Shown one piece after another: positions 1 through 6,271 of a DNA stretch of 41,536 nt; position 1 is the first letter of the stretch, and each line of letters starts with the position of its first letter. The DNA is from Candidatus Lloydbacteria bacterium RIFCSPLOWO2_02_FULL_54_12 (GTDB taxonomy: Bacteria > Patescibacteriota > Minisyncoccia > Phycocordibacterales > UBA6899): NCBI GenBank assembly GCA_001819095.1, contig MHLS01000002.1:11517-53052 (forward strand), read 5' to 3'. The notes under the pieces are model-generated. The model was not told the DNA's origin and did not search any database. It saw only the letters and a program-made list of their open reading frames with translations. Position numbers and translations under genes: made by a program.

Positions 1-948
1 CCCGGACTTCAGGCACTGTTTCGCGAGGCCGGAGTCGATCAGCGATACCTCACTGAAGAGGATGTGGGCTTCACTATCGGGCCGCGCATCAACGCCGCAT
101 CGCGCATGGATGTTCCATTGCGCGCATTTGAACTCCTTTCCACACAAGATCCGACCCTAGGCGGTGAACGCGCAAAACATCTTGCGGGTTTGAACGGGGA
201 GCGAAAACTCGAGGTAGCGCGGATGATGAAAGAGGCAAAAAAAGTCCTTCGTGAGCGTGGGATTCGCGAAGTGATCGTCGTCGGCAACCCCACGTGGCGC
301 GTCGGCGTGGTCGGTATCGTTGCAAATCAACTTGCCGAAGAGCATGACCGCCCCGTATTTGTTTGGGGAAGAGAAGGAAGTAAGGAAGGCAGCACGGTGA
401 TCAAGGGTTCGTGTCGCTCTGACGGGCGCGTGAATCTCGTTGACCTTATGGTCGCGGTCAAAGACGGGATCTTTATCGATAAAGGCGGCCACGAGTTCTC
501 GGGCGGCTTCTCGGTCTCCTATGAGCACATTCACTTGCTTGAGGATGCGCTTATCGAGGCGCACGGACGGATTCCGAAAAAAGAGAAAGAAAAAGGCAAT
601 GTACGGGTGGATGCGGAACTGACACTGGACGAAGTAAATGAGGAAACGTTCTCCGCAGTCGACCTTTTGGCACCCTTCGGCGAGGGAAACCCTAAACCGA
701 AATTTCACTTTCGTCATGTGCAAATTGCCGCCGTTACACAATTCGGGAAAGACAAGAACCATCTCAAACTTACGTTCAGAAAGAGTTCGGGTGACCGTAT
801 CGACGCGATCAGCTTTTTTCTTTTGCCGAGTGACTTCCCCGGCGCCGATGTGCGTCAAGGCGGCACCGTTGACCTTGTCGCGACCTTCGAGAAATCCTAT
901 TTTCGCAGTCGCCCAGAACTGCGTCTGCGGATCGTGGACATTAAATAG
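1..948 (+). CDS. recJ: RecJ single-strand-specific 5'-3' exonuclease, C-terminal part
   Basis: The frame is open at the window's left edge, so the N-terminal DHH domain with most catalytic metal ligands is missing from view. Visible are the GPRINAASRM motif (visible residues 25-35), a DHHA1 region ending in the GGHEFSGGF motif near residue 162, and a C-terminal OB-like domain beginning near residue 195 (APFGEGNPKP is typical of RecJ). RecJ degrades 5' single-stranded DNA ends during recombination and mismatch/base-excision repair in the cytoplasm. The stop at 946-948 lies 29 bases before the RNase H gene. Identification is firm; only completeness of the N-terminus is unknown. Confidence 0.93.
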   Translation, partial: PGLQALFREAGVDQRYLTEEDVGFTIGPRINAASRMDVPLRAFELLSTQDPTLGGERAKHLAGLNGERKLEVARMMKEAKKVLRERGIREVIVVGNPTWRVGVVGIVANQLAEEHDRPVFVWGREGSKEGSTVIKGSCRSDGRVNLVDLMVAVKDGIFIDKGGHEFSGGFSVSYEHIHLLEDALIEAHGRIPKKEKEKGNVRVDAELTLDEVNEETFSAVDLLAPFGEGNPKPKFHFRHVQIAAVTQFGKDKNHLKLTFRKSSGDRIDAISFFLLPSDFPGADVRQGGTVDLVATFEKSYFRSRPELRLRIVDIK

Positions 949-965
949 TTTTTTGGAACGCGTGT

Positions 966-980
966 TATAGTACGCTCATG
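966..980 (+). promoter_or_regulatory. Extended -10 promoter of the RNase H gene, likely leaderless
   Basis: TG-T-TATAGT (TATAGT at 966-971) lies six bases before the ATG at 978. No Shine-Dalgarno is visible. A transcript starting about seven bases after the -10 would begin at or next to the AUG. No clear -35 is seen, as expected of an extended -10 promoter. Confidence 0.45.
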
Positions 981-1712
981 CGTGGCGCTAAAGAACACAT
1001 CATTTTCACTGACGGATCGTCCTTGGGGAATCCCGGTCCCGGCGGGTGGGGAACCGTCCTGGTGCACTCCGGCGGGCGCGTGACGGAAATGGGGGGAGCG
1101 GAGAAAAAAACAACGAATAACAGGATGGAGCTCGTCGCGCTTATTGAAGGTCTCCTGCGCATTGAAAAAGAAAAAGGAGACATCACCATTTACCTCGACT
1201 CGTCTTACGTGCACAAGGGCGCGACCGAGTGGTCGCATGCGTGGGTAAAAAATGGTTGGCGGACGAAGGCGAAGAAGGACGTCGAGAACCGCGACCTTTG
1301 GGAGACACTGCTCCCGCTCCTCGAGGGACGAAAAAAAATCGGAAAGATCGTTTGGGAACACATTCCCGGACATTCCGGTCTTGCGGGCAATGAACGTGCG
1401 GATGCGATCGCCACAGGATTTGCAAAAGGTGATGCTGTGGAATTATTTGAGGGCGACCTCGGAGATTACGACGTTGATATTTTGAATACCGCGGTCGACG
1501 AAGGTATCGCGCAAAAACGCACTCTCTCCCGTGCACACTCGCGTGCCAGAGCGTACTCATACCTAAGTCTTATCAACGGCAAAGCAATGCGGCACACGAT
1601 GTGGGTCGACTGTGAGAAGCGCGTGAAAGGGAAAGCGGGTGCAAGGTACAAGAAGGCGTTATCTGCCGAGGATGAAAAGCAAATTTTAGGGCAGTGGGGG
1701 GCGAGATTATAA
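978..1712 (+). CDS. Ribonuclease H (RnhA type) with C-terminal hybrid-binding-like domain
   Basis: A 244-residue protein. Residues 1-150 form an RNase HI domain that cleaves the RNA strand of RNA:DNA hybrids: TDGSSLGNPGPGGWG with D12, E51 in NNRMELVAL, D74 in LDSSYV, the HIPGHSG loop and D142 in NERADAIA give the DEDD metal site. After a linker (about 155-188), residues 192-240 read YSYLSLINGKAMRH..WVDCEKRVKGKAGARYKKAL, resembling the viroplasmin/HBD fold that binds hybrids; in eukaryotic RNase H1 this domain is N-terminal, here it is C-terminal. The RNase H assignment is firm and the HBD is an inference from pattern. A second copy of the last 20 codons lies downstream at 1811-1873. Confidence 0.88.
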   Translation: MRGAKEHIIFTDGSSLGNPGPGGWGTVLVHSGGRVTEMGGAEKKTTNNRMELVALIEGLLRIEKEKGDITIYLDSSYVHKGATEWSHAWVKNGWRTKAKKDVENRDLWETLLPLLEGRKKIGKIVWEHIPGHSGLAGNERADAIATGFAKGDAVELFEGDLGDYDVDILNTAVDEGIAQKRTLSRAHSRARAYSYLSLINGKAMRHTMWVDCEKRVKGKAGARYKKALSAEDEKQILGQWGARL

Positions 1713-1810
1713 GAAGCGCATCGCTTTAGTTGAAGCACCGCACCTTCATGGACGATTGCGCGGTGTAATGTTGTGGCGTCAGCGGTTGCGAGGCGTGACC
1801 TCGTGAGGTC

Positions 1811-1873
1811 AAGAAAGCGCTCTCACCCGAGGATGAGAGCGTGATACTAAAAAACTGGAAGGCTTTGCTTTAG
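1811..1873 (+). pseudogene. Isolated 3' tail of a second RNase H gene
   Basis: Reads KKALSPEDESVILKNWKALL then TAG, co-linear without gaps with the end of the intact upstream RNase H (KKALSAEDEKQILGQWGARL then TAA). Four further upstream codons (PREV) precede it, then an in-frame stop. The left junction coincides with a small palindrome GACCTC-GT-GAGGTC at 1797-1810. The codons differ enough that this is the end of a divergent relative, not a recent tandem copy. The TAG overlaps the stop of the convergent gene at 1870. It has no start and cannot be functional as a protein. Confidence 0.7.
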
Positions 1874-2217
1874 AGCGCGATGGCTTCTTGTTCGAAGGGC
1901 GGGTCGCCTGCCTCGCCCTTCATGTACTTCACCCAGCCGGCGATGGCGCTCTCCACGAGTCGGTATTCGGTCGGAGTCATAAAGACGTCTTCAACTCCCG
2001 GATCAAACGACGGGATGTTGTCATATACTCGCCCGGCCTTTTCCTGCGCCTGAACGAGAGCGATGATTTCCGCCGACGGAAGAGTGTTGAAACACTCGAC
2101 ACAGATCGCCATGATCTCGCCTTCGGGACACGTCGGAATGTACTTTGGCTGCGTCTCTTTTCCTTCGTGTTTGCTATACCACTCGCGCTTGCAGTGCGCG
2201 CATGTTCCCATTGCCAT
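1870..2217 (-). CDS. Small protein with paired CxxC zinc-knuckle-like motifs, unknown function
   Basis: A 115-residue protein of no family I recognise. Cysteines C6/C9 (CAHC) and C39/C42 (CVEC), plus C30, could form a zinc ribbon; the C-terminal half (YDNIPSF..VEDVFMTPTEYRLVESAIAGW) looks helical and acidic. The start at 2217 has a good Shine-Dalgarno (GGAGG, six bases upstream). It overlaps the upstream membrane-protein gene by 44 bases, so the two are co-transcribed and probably translationally coupled. A nucleic-acid or protein adaptor role would be a guess. Confidence 0.65.
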   Translation of the reverse strand: MAMGTCAHCKREWYSKHEGKETQPKYIPTCPEGEIMAICVECFNTLPSAEIIALVQAQEKAGRVYDNIPSFDPGVEDVFMTPTEYRLVESAIAGWVKYMKGEAGDPPFEQEAIAL

Positions 2218-2653
2218 TGACGACCTCCGCAGTTGAAGAAAAATGACGGTTGATCTGATTTCCCCGTTTTTGGAGCAGACGATAGATCCTCGCTCGGTTA
2301 TAGCGTTGGAGCATGACGGGGTACACGTTCACAAGAAGGTTCGCTGTTACCACAAACCAAAGAGGCGTGGCGAGAAAGAACGAAAGATAAAGCACGCATG
2401 CCGCGCATCCCGCGAGATGAGTTAACTCGCAGGCGACCGTAAAACCATTGGCATATTTCATGAGGGCATCTTTTTTCGTAGAGTCGAGGGTCCTTGTTTT
2501 CCAGACACATCGCATCACGAGGTCGCCCGAAGTCGGCAGATACCTCTTGAAAAGTCTTACCCCGAGGAGTTCGTACAACCTTTCCTCGAAAGGCTGTGGG
2601 GTGAGGTAACGCCGTGCCACAGTTGTCGGCAGTCCTTCCGAAGATCGGGTCAT
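2174..2653 (-). CDS. Membrane protein related to the CrtO-type acyltransferase family
   Basis: A 159-residue protein with two hydrophobic segments (about 86-106 and 108-124) and the stretch ELTHLAG..NLLVNVYPVMLQRYNRARI, reminiscent of glycosyl-4,4'-diaponeurosporenoate acyltransferase-like (CrtO) proteins, whose VNxYPxxxQRYNRxR motif I recall. Substrate here is unknown; no carotenoid genes are in the window. The ATG at 2653 is preferred over a TTG at 2680 because AAGGA lies eight bases upstream of it. It is the first gene of a two-gene minus-strand operon. Confidence 0.6.
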   Translation of the reverse strand: MTRSSEGLPTTVARRYLTPQPFEERLYELLGVRLFKRYLPTSGDLVMRCVWKTRTLDSTKKDALMKYANGFTVACELTHLAGCAACVLYLSFFLATPLWFVVTANLLVNVYPVMLQRYNRARIYRLLQKRGNQINRHFSSTAEVVNGNGNMRALQARVV

Positions 2654-2688
2654 GAGCCAGTTCCTTTTTGAGAAGATCAATTGGCAAT

Positions 2689-2717
2689 ATTATACAACAA
2701 CTTCATATTTTTTGCAA
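2689..2717 (-). promoter_or_regulatory. Sigma70-type promoter for the minus-strand pair
   Basis: Read on the minus strand: TTGCAA (2717-2712), 17-base spacer, perfect TATAAT (2694-2689). It is divergent from the thiolase promoter at 2726. Confidence 0.7.
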
Positions 2718-2725
2718 GTCGACCA

Positions 2726-2754
2726 TTGACCGAGGGGTACCGGGGGAGTAGGTT
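2726..2754 (+). promoter_or_regulatory. Candidate promoter of the acyl-CoA module
   Basis: TTGACC (2726-2731), 17-base spacer and TAGGTT (2749-2754); the predicted start near 2761 gives a ~37-base leader carrying AAGGAG before the ATG at 2798. Confidence 0.5.
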
Positions 2755-2797
2755 AAGCAAGGAATGTTCCATTCATCTTCACAACAAGGAGTAGCGC

Positions 2798-4150
2798 ATG
2801 ATCACATTCGGCGACGGAAATCTTCGCGTCCCGAAACTTTCGCGCCGCGTTTTTCTTGTCGGCGCGGGAATGACCGATTTTCGGAAGTTCTATCCCGCCA
2901 AACAGTCGTCGGAACTTTGTCTCGAGGCGATGAAAATGGCGGTGGAACGCCTCCGGATCTCGCCGCACGAGTTTCGCCAAAGGGTGAACTACGCGGTCTA
3001 TCCGCAGTTCGCCGATCACTTCGGCGACCAGCTGTTGGCCGAAGCGAAGATCCACGACTATCTCGGCTTTGACCCCATCGGGAATGTCGGCGTGAAGACT
3101 GGCGGCGCGACCGGCGGCACCGGTGCGAACACCGCCATCATGGCCGTTGCGTCGGGGTATGCATCCTGCGTTCCGGTCGTCGGATGGGAACGCATGGACG
3201 AGGTGGACACCCGCCAAGGGAATGCGTACATTGCGGGGGCGGCGTGCAAAGACTTCGAGTCGAACCTCGGCTGGTCGTACACCACGTACTACGCGCTCAT
3301 GATGCGGCGATACCTCGAGGAGAATCATCCCAACAGGGAAACGCTCGCCAAGATCGCGCAGAAGAATCACGGTTATGCGCGCTTCTCGCCGTTCTCGCAG
3401 ATTCCCGGTGACTACACCATCGAGGAGATCTTAAGTGCGAAAGTGGTGTCTGATCCGCTCACATTTCCTGAATGCTGTGCGATGTCGGTCGGCGCGACCG
3501 CGCTCATCTTCTGCGATGAGGAAACCGCGTTTCATCTGACGGATCACCCCGTTGAGGTCACCGGCATCGGAGCGGGTTCACATACGCTACGCACCGCCGA
3601 TCGGCGCAACATGCCGATACTTCTTCTTCCCAATGAAACAGAGGAGACCTACAAGGGTCGCGATCTTGACTGGCCCGGATTCACGAGTTTTCTCGCGGCA
3701 CGGTTCGCGGCGCGCCAGGCGTACCTCATGGCGGGTATCAAGGATCCGGTTGAAGAACTCGACCTTGCCGAGACGCATGACGCTTTCACCGTTTCCGACA
3801 TCCAGACATACGAAGACGTCGGCTTCCGTCCTTACGGTCGGGGTGCAGAGTTCGTTGAGAGCGGCGACGCCTATTTGGGCGGTCGGCTTCCGACGAATCT
3901 CTCCGGCGGGCTCATCGGTTCCATGCATTCGGTCGGCGCCACGGGGCTCTTCCAGTTGGCGGAGATCTTCTGGCAAGTGCGCGGCGAGTGGAACGAAGTT
4001 CACGGCGACGAAAAGCTCTGGCAGAAATACGGCAAGATCAAGCCGCCGGTCTGGCAGTGTCTCCAAGTGCCGGATGCGCGCCGCGGCATGGCGATAAGCC
4101 ACGCCGGTACGGGTTCGCATGTGACGTCAATCATCCTCGAGCGGAGATAG
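2798..4150 (+). CDS. Thiolase-superfamily protein lacking the nucleophilic cysteine (SCP-x/Ltp2-like)
   Basis: A 450-residue protein with the thiolase fold signature: repeated N- and C-halves, the glycine-rich GLIGSMHSVGATG (about 374-386), and an end reading HAGTGSHV. Where thiolases carry the acyl-accepting Cys (V-x-x-x-C-A-S/T-G), this reads VKTGGATGG with G103, and the second catalytic Cys of the C-terminal CxG is also absent; the His of the GHP motif is kept (MHS). Such Cys-less thiolase-like proteins paired with DUF35 proteins include the Ltp2 retro-aldolases of steroid side-chain degradation, so C-C cleavage or formation on an acyl-CoA without covalent catalysis is plausible. Start chosen by AAGGAG six bases upstream. 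The DUF35 gene follows four bases after the stop. Confidence 0.8.
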   Translation: MITFGDGNLRVPKLSRRVFLVGAGMTDFRKFYPAKQSSELCLEAMKMAVERLRISPHEFRQRVNYAVYPQFADHFGDQLLAEAKIHDYLGFDPIGNVGVKTGGATGGTGANTAIMAVASGYASCVPVVGWERMDEVDTRQGNAYIAGAACKDFESNLGWSYTTYYALMMRRYLEENHPNRETLAKIAQKNHGYARFSPFSQIPGDYTIEEILSAKVVSDPLTFPECCAMSVGATALIFCDEETAFHLTDHPVEVTGIGAGSHTLRTADRRNMPILLLPNETEETYKGRDLDWPGFTSFLAARFAARQAYLMAGIKDPVEELDLAETHDAFTVSDIQTYEDVGFRPYGRGAEFVESGDAYLGGRLPTNLSGGLIGSMHSVGATGLFQLAEIFWQVRGEWNEVHGDEKLWQKYGKIKPPVWQCLQVPDARRGMAISHAGTGSHVTSIILERR

Positions 4151-4154
4151 AGCA

Positions 4155-4694
4155 ATGAAAAAAACGACGAAAGAGAGACAGAAAGTCGCACTGCTTTCCC
4201 GGCGGAAAGTCGTGCTTGCCGAGAATCTTTTTCGCGAGGTTGTTCCGAGCGACGTGATCGTCCGAGAAAATCCCCGCACCGTCACGCACCGACATACCTA
4301 CGGCGGACTCTCGAAATTCTTCCTGCAACTGACTGCAAGGAAACTCTACGGAACGAAGTGTCGGAGTACGTCGTGTGCGCATACCGGCATATGGCTTCCG
4401 CCGAGAGTGCACTGTCCGGACTGCTGGGAAAAAATGTGTTGGGTTGAGATCGACACGAGCGGAGCAAAAGTCTATACCCACTCGATGACCAACCTCCCCG
4501 GTGCCGGCTTCATGCTCTCGACGCCATGCCCACTGATTTCCGTTGAGATACCGGGAGTGTGCACGAAGTTCATGAGCTATCTGTCGAAATTCGGCGAAGG
4601 TGAGCCGTATATCGGGATGCCGGTCAAACCCGTGTTCCGCACGCGAAGACCGACATACACCATCCTTGATGTCAGTTGGGTCCCGAACGAATAA
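4155..4694 (+). CDS. DUF35 zinc-ribbon/OB-fold protein, partner of the thiolase-like protein
   Basis: A 179-residue protein. Residues 66-92 hold four zinc-ligand cysteines (C69, C74 and the CPDC pair C87/C90), followed by a β-rich OB-fold segment (VYTHSMTN..PCPLISVEIPG, GEPYIGMPV). DUF35 proteins bind acyl-CoA and bridge thiolase-type enzymes to neighbours, as in archaeal HMG-CoA formation and in steroid aldolase complexes. Direct adjacency to the thiolase-like gene supports a complex. Start ATG at 4155 has the thiolase stop just upstream with only a weak Shine-Dalgarno (GGAG within the thiolase end). Confidence 0.83.
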   Translation: MKKTTKERQKVALLSRRKVVLAENLFREVVPSDVIVRENPRTVTHRHTYGGLSKFFLQLTARKLYGTKCRSTSCAHTGIWLPPRVHCPDCWEKMCWVEIDTSGAKVYTHSMTNLPGAGFMLSTPCPLISVEIPGVCTKFMSYLSKFGEGEPYIGMPVKPVFRTRRPTYTILDVSWVPNE

Positions 4695-4719
4695 CGTACT
4701 CGTGCTTTGTGCTCGTTAT

Positions 4720-4767
4720 CCGCTCCATGAAATAGGCGAAGTTGCCATTTCACGGGGCGGTTTTTTT
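4720..4767 (+). terminator. Intrinsic terminator after the DUF35 gene
   Basis: CCGCTCC..TGAAAT.GGC pairs with GCC-ATTTCA..GGGGCGG around loop GAAGTT, followed by seven T (4761-4767). Confidence 0.75.
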
Positions 4768-4806
4768 ATTGGTGTGTAATACCCCGCGACTCTGTCGCGG
4801 GGATAC
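4766..4806. repeat. REP-like hairpin repeat, copy 1
   Basis: Holds a 9-bp hairpin CCCCGCGAC-TCT-GTCGCGGGG (4782-4802) next to TTATTGGTGTGTAATACCC. The reverse complement of this unit (hairpin, then GGGTATTACACACCAATAAA) recurs at 28706-28745 with a different stem sequence. Conservation of the flank with covarying stem suggests a dispersed element. Confidence 0.6.
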
Positions 4807-4849
4807 ACTAAAGTCAGCATCGGCGGCGGCCGATTCTTCTTCCAAAAAA

Positions 4850-4914
4850 ACACCCCCGGTACCGCGTGCCGAACACCCCGTCGGCGAGCCCTGGGGTAAG
4901 GACACGCGGTGTGT
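4850..4914 (+). other. Imperfect multi-stem hairpin in the 307-base gap before the acyl-CoA dehydrogenase
   Basis: ACCGCGTG (4861-4868) pairs with CACGCGGT (4903-4910), enclosing ACCCC/GGGGT and GGC/GCC stems; ACAC/GTGT extends it outward, ending in GTGTTTT. It could be a weak terminator or a structured leader. Apart from this, the terminator and the REP-like repeat, the gap 4695-5001 holds only the Shine-Dalgarno AAGGAGG at 4991. Confidence 0.35.
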
Positions 4915-5001
4915 TTTATGCAAGTTGAAATTCTGCGTTTCCTGTGATAAAAAAAGTGCGGACAGTACGGATCTCAAAATCTCAAAGAAGAAGGAGGAGT
5001 G

Positions 5002-6153
5002 ATGCGGTGGCAGGAACCCAAAGACGAAACACTTTCGATATTGCTCGAGAGCGTACGTCGGTTCGGAAAAGAGGAGATTGAGCCCGCTTACGGGAAATAC
5101 GAAGAGCAAGGATTTTTTCCCGCCGAGTTGGTGAAGAAGATGGGCGCAATGGGACTTTTCGGCCTCATGATTCCGGAGGAATACGGCGGGTCGGGGATGG
5201 GCACCGTGGCCGCTTCGTTCGTCGCGCGCGAGCTCGCCTATCGTTGGCCGGCGCTCCACTTGATCTGGACCGCGAACTCCTCGCTCGCGGCATTTCCGAT
5301 CGCGTATGCCGGAACGAAGGAACAGAAGGCACGTATCTTGCCCCAGCTCGCATCGGGCGAGATCCTCGGGTGCTATGCGCTCACGGAGCCAAACTCCGGT
5401 TCCGACGCAGGGTCGATGACCATGAAAGCGGAGTGGCGGCCCGATTCGCTCACGTGGAGTTTGAACGGCTCGAAGATCTTCATTACCAACGCTTTTCACG
5501 CGTCGGTGGCCGTCGTTTTCGCGCGGACAAGCAAGAAGTCGATCTCGGCTTTCCTCGTTGAGTCGTCCGAACCGGGCCTTCGCCATCCGGGAGTGACCGT
5601 GCGTTACATACCGAAACGGGTGCAGAAGAGCTCTGACTTCTGTGAGATCCATTGCAACGACGTGTTTCTTCCGGTTTCTGCGCTCCTCGGGAAGGAAGGA
5701 AAAGGATTTGCGATCGCGATGCAAACGCTCGACGGCGGACGGATCAATATCGCCGCGCAGGCGATCGGCATGGCGATGCGGGTCTTCGACGATGCGTATG
5801 CCTATGTGCATGTACGCAAGCAATTCGGCCGCCTCGTTTGGGAGAACCAAAAGGTGCAGTTCGACTTTGCCGAAGCGTACGCACGACTCATTGCGGCATG
5901 GGCGCTTGTCATCGAAGCTTCCGAGCGTCGCGATGCGGGGGAGAATATCACACGCATCGCCTCGTCGGCGAAACTGGTTGCGACCGAGACGGCGTGGAAG
6001 GTCGCTTCCGATCTCGAGACTTACTTCGGCGGGATGGCGTTCACGCAGGAGTCTGCGTGGCTTCCGCGTCTCCTCGACATCGCGCCGACGCGCGTGTACG
6101 AAGGCGCGAACAACATCCAGCACATGGTCATTGCGAAGCATCTCGACGACTGA
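5002..6153 (+). CDS. Acyl-CoA dehydrogenase, FAD-dependent
   Basis: A 383-residue cytoplasmic flavoprotein of normal family length that oxidises an acyl-CoA to the 2,3-enoyl-CoA. Seen: the flavin-contact motif YALTEPNSGSDAGS (about 123-136), the middle β-domain, the VRKQFGRLVWENQ helix (about 271-284), and the C-terminal RVYEGANNIQ (about 365-374), whose Glu is the usual catalytic base. The ATG at 5002 sits four bases after AAGGAGG; a GTG three bases earlier is too close. It follows the thiolase/DUF35 pair in the same direction but behind a terminator. No electron-transfer flavoprotein gene is in the window, so its acceptor is unknown. Substrate chain cannot be told. Confidence 0.9.
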   Translation: MRWQEPKDETLSILLESVRRFGKEEIEPAYGKYEEQGFFPAELVKKMGAMGLFGLMIPEEYGGSGMGTVAASFVARELAYRWPALHLIWTANSSLAAFPIAYAGTKEQKARILPQLASGEILGCYALTEPNSGSDAGSMTMKAEWRPDSLTWSLNGSKIFITNAFHASVAVVFARTSKKSISAFLVESSEPGLRHPGVTVRYIPKRVQKSSDFCEIHCNDVFLPVSALLGKEGKGFAIAMQTLDGGRINIAAQAIGMAMRVFDDAYAYVHVRKQFGRLVWENQKVQFDFAEAYARLIAAWALVIEASERRDAGENITRIASSAKLVATETAWKVASDLETYFGGMAFTQESAWLPRLLDIAPTRVYEGANNIQHMVIAKHLDD

Positions 6154-6157
6154 TTCG

Positions 6158-6177
6158 GTACAAGGTCGGACCTCGTA
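6158..6177. repeat. GGTC-G-GACC palindromic repeat, copy A1 (imperfect)
   Basis: GTACAAGGTCGGACCTCGTA; one of two copies that bracket a terminator. Confidence 0.6.
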
Positions 6178-6197
6178 TCAATAGAACACGAATCACC

Positions 6198-6221
6198 AAG
6201 GAGGCAACTGCCTCCTTTTTT
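6198..6221 (+). terminator. Intrinsic terminator after the acyl-CoA dehydrogenase
   Basis: AAGGAGGC-AACT-GCCTCCTT followed by TTTT (6218-6221). Confidence 0.85.
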
Positions 6222-6242
6222 GTACAAGGTCGGACCTTGTAC
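6222..6242. repeat. GGTC-G-GACC palindromic repeat, copy A2 (perfect)
   Basis: GTACAAGGTC-G-GACCTTGTAC, perfect 10-bp arms around one base. Its right end supplies the candidate -35 of comEC. Confidence 0.75.
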
Positions 6243-6265
6243 GGAGACGATGGTCGGATTAATAT
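6237..6265 (+). promoter_or_regulatory. Candidate leaderless promoter of comEC
   Basis: TTGTAC (6237-6242, inside repeat A2), 17-base spacer, TAATAT (6260-6265); the ATG at 6272 is where transcription would start. No Shine-Dalgarno is present. Confidence 0.45.
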
Positions 6266-6271
6266 TGCCTC

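Noticed and set aside
4742..5002. 86-codon frame with two CxxC pairs before the acyl-CoA dehydrogenase
   Set aside because: It spans a terminator, a REP-like repeat and a hairpin, so the cysteines arise from structured DNA rather than a gene.
4750..6141. 463-codon open frame on the minus strand opposite the acyl-CoA dehydrogenase
   Set aside because: Arg/His/Asp-rich shadow of a well-supported dehydrogenase; no start signal or recognisable motif.
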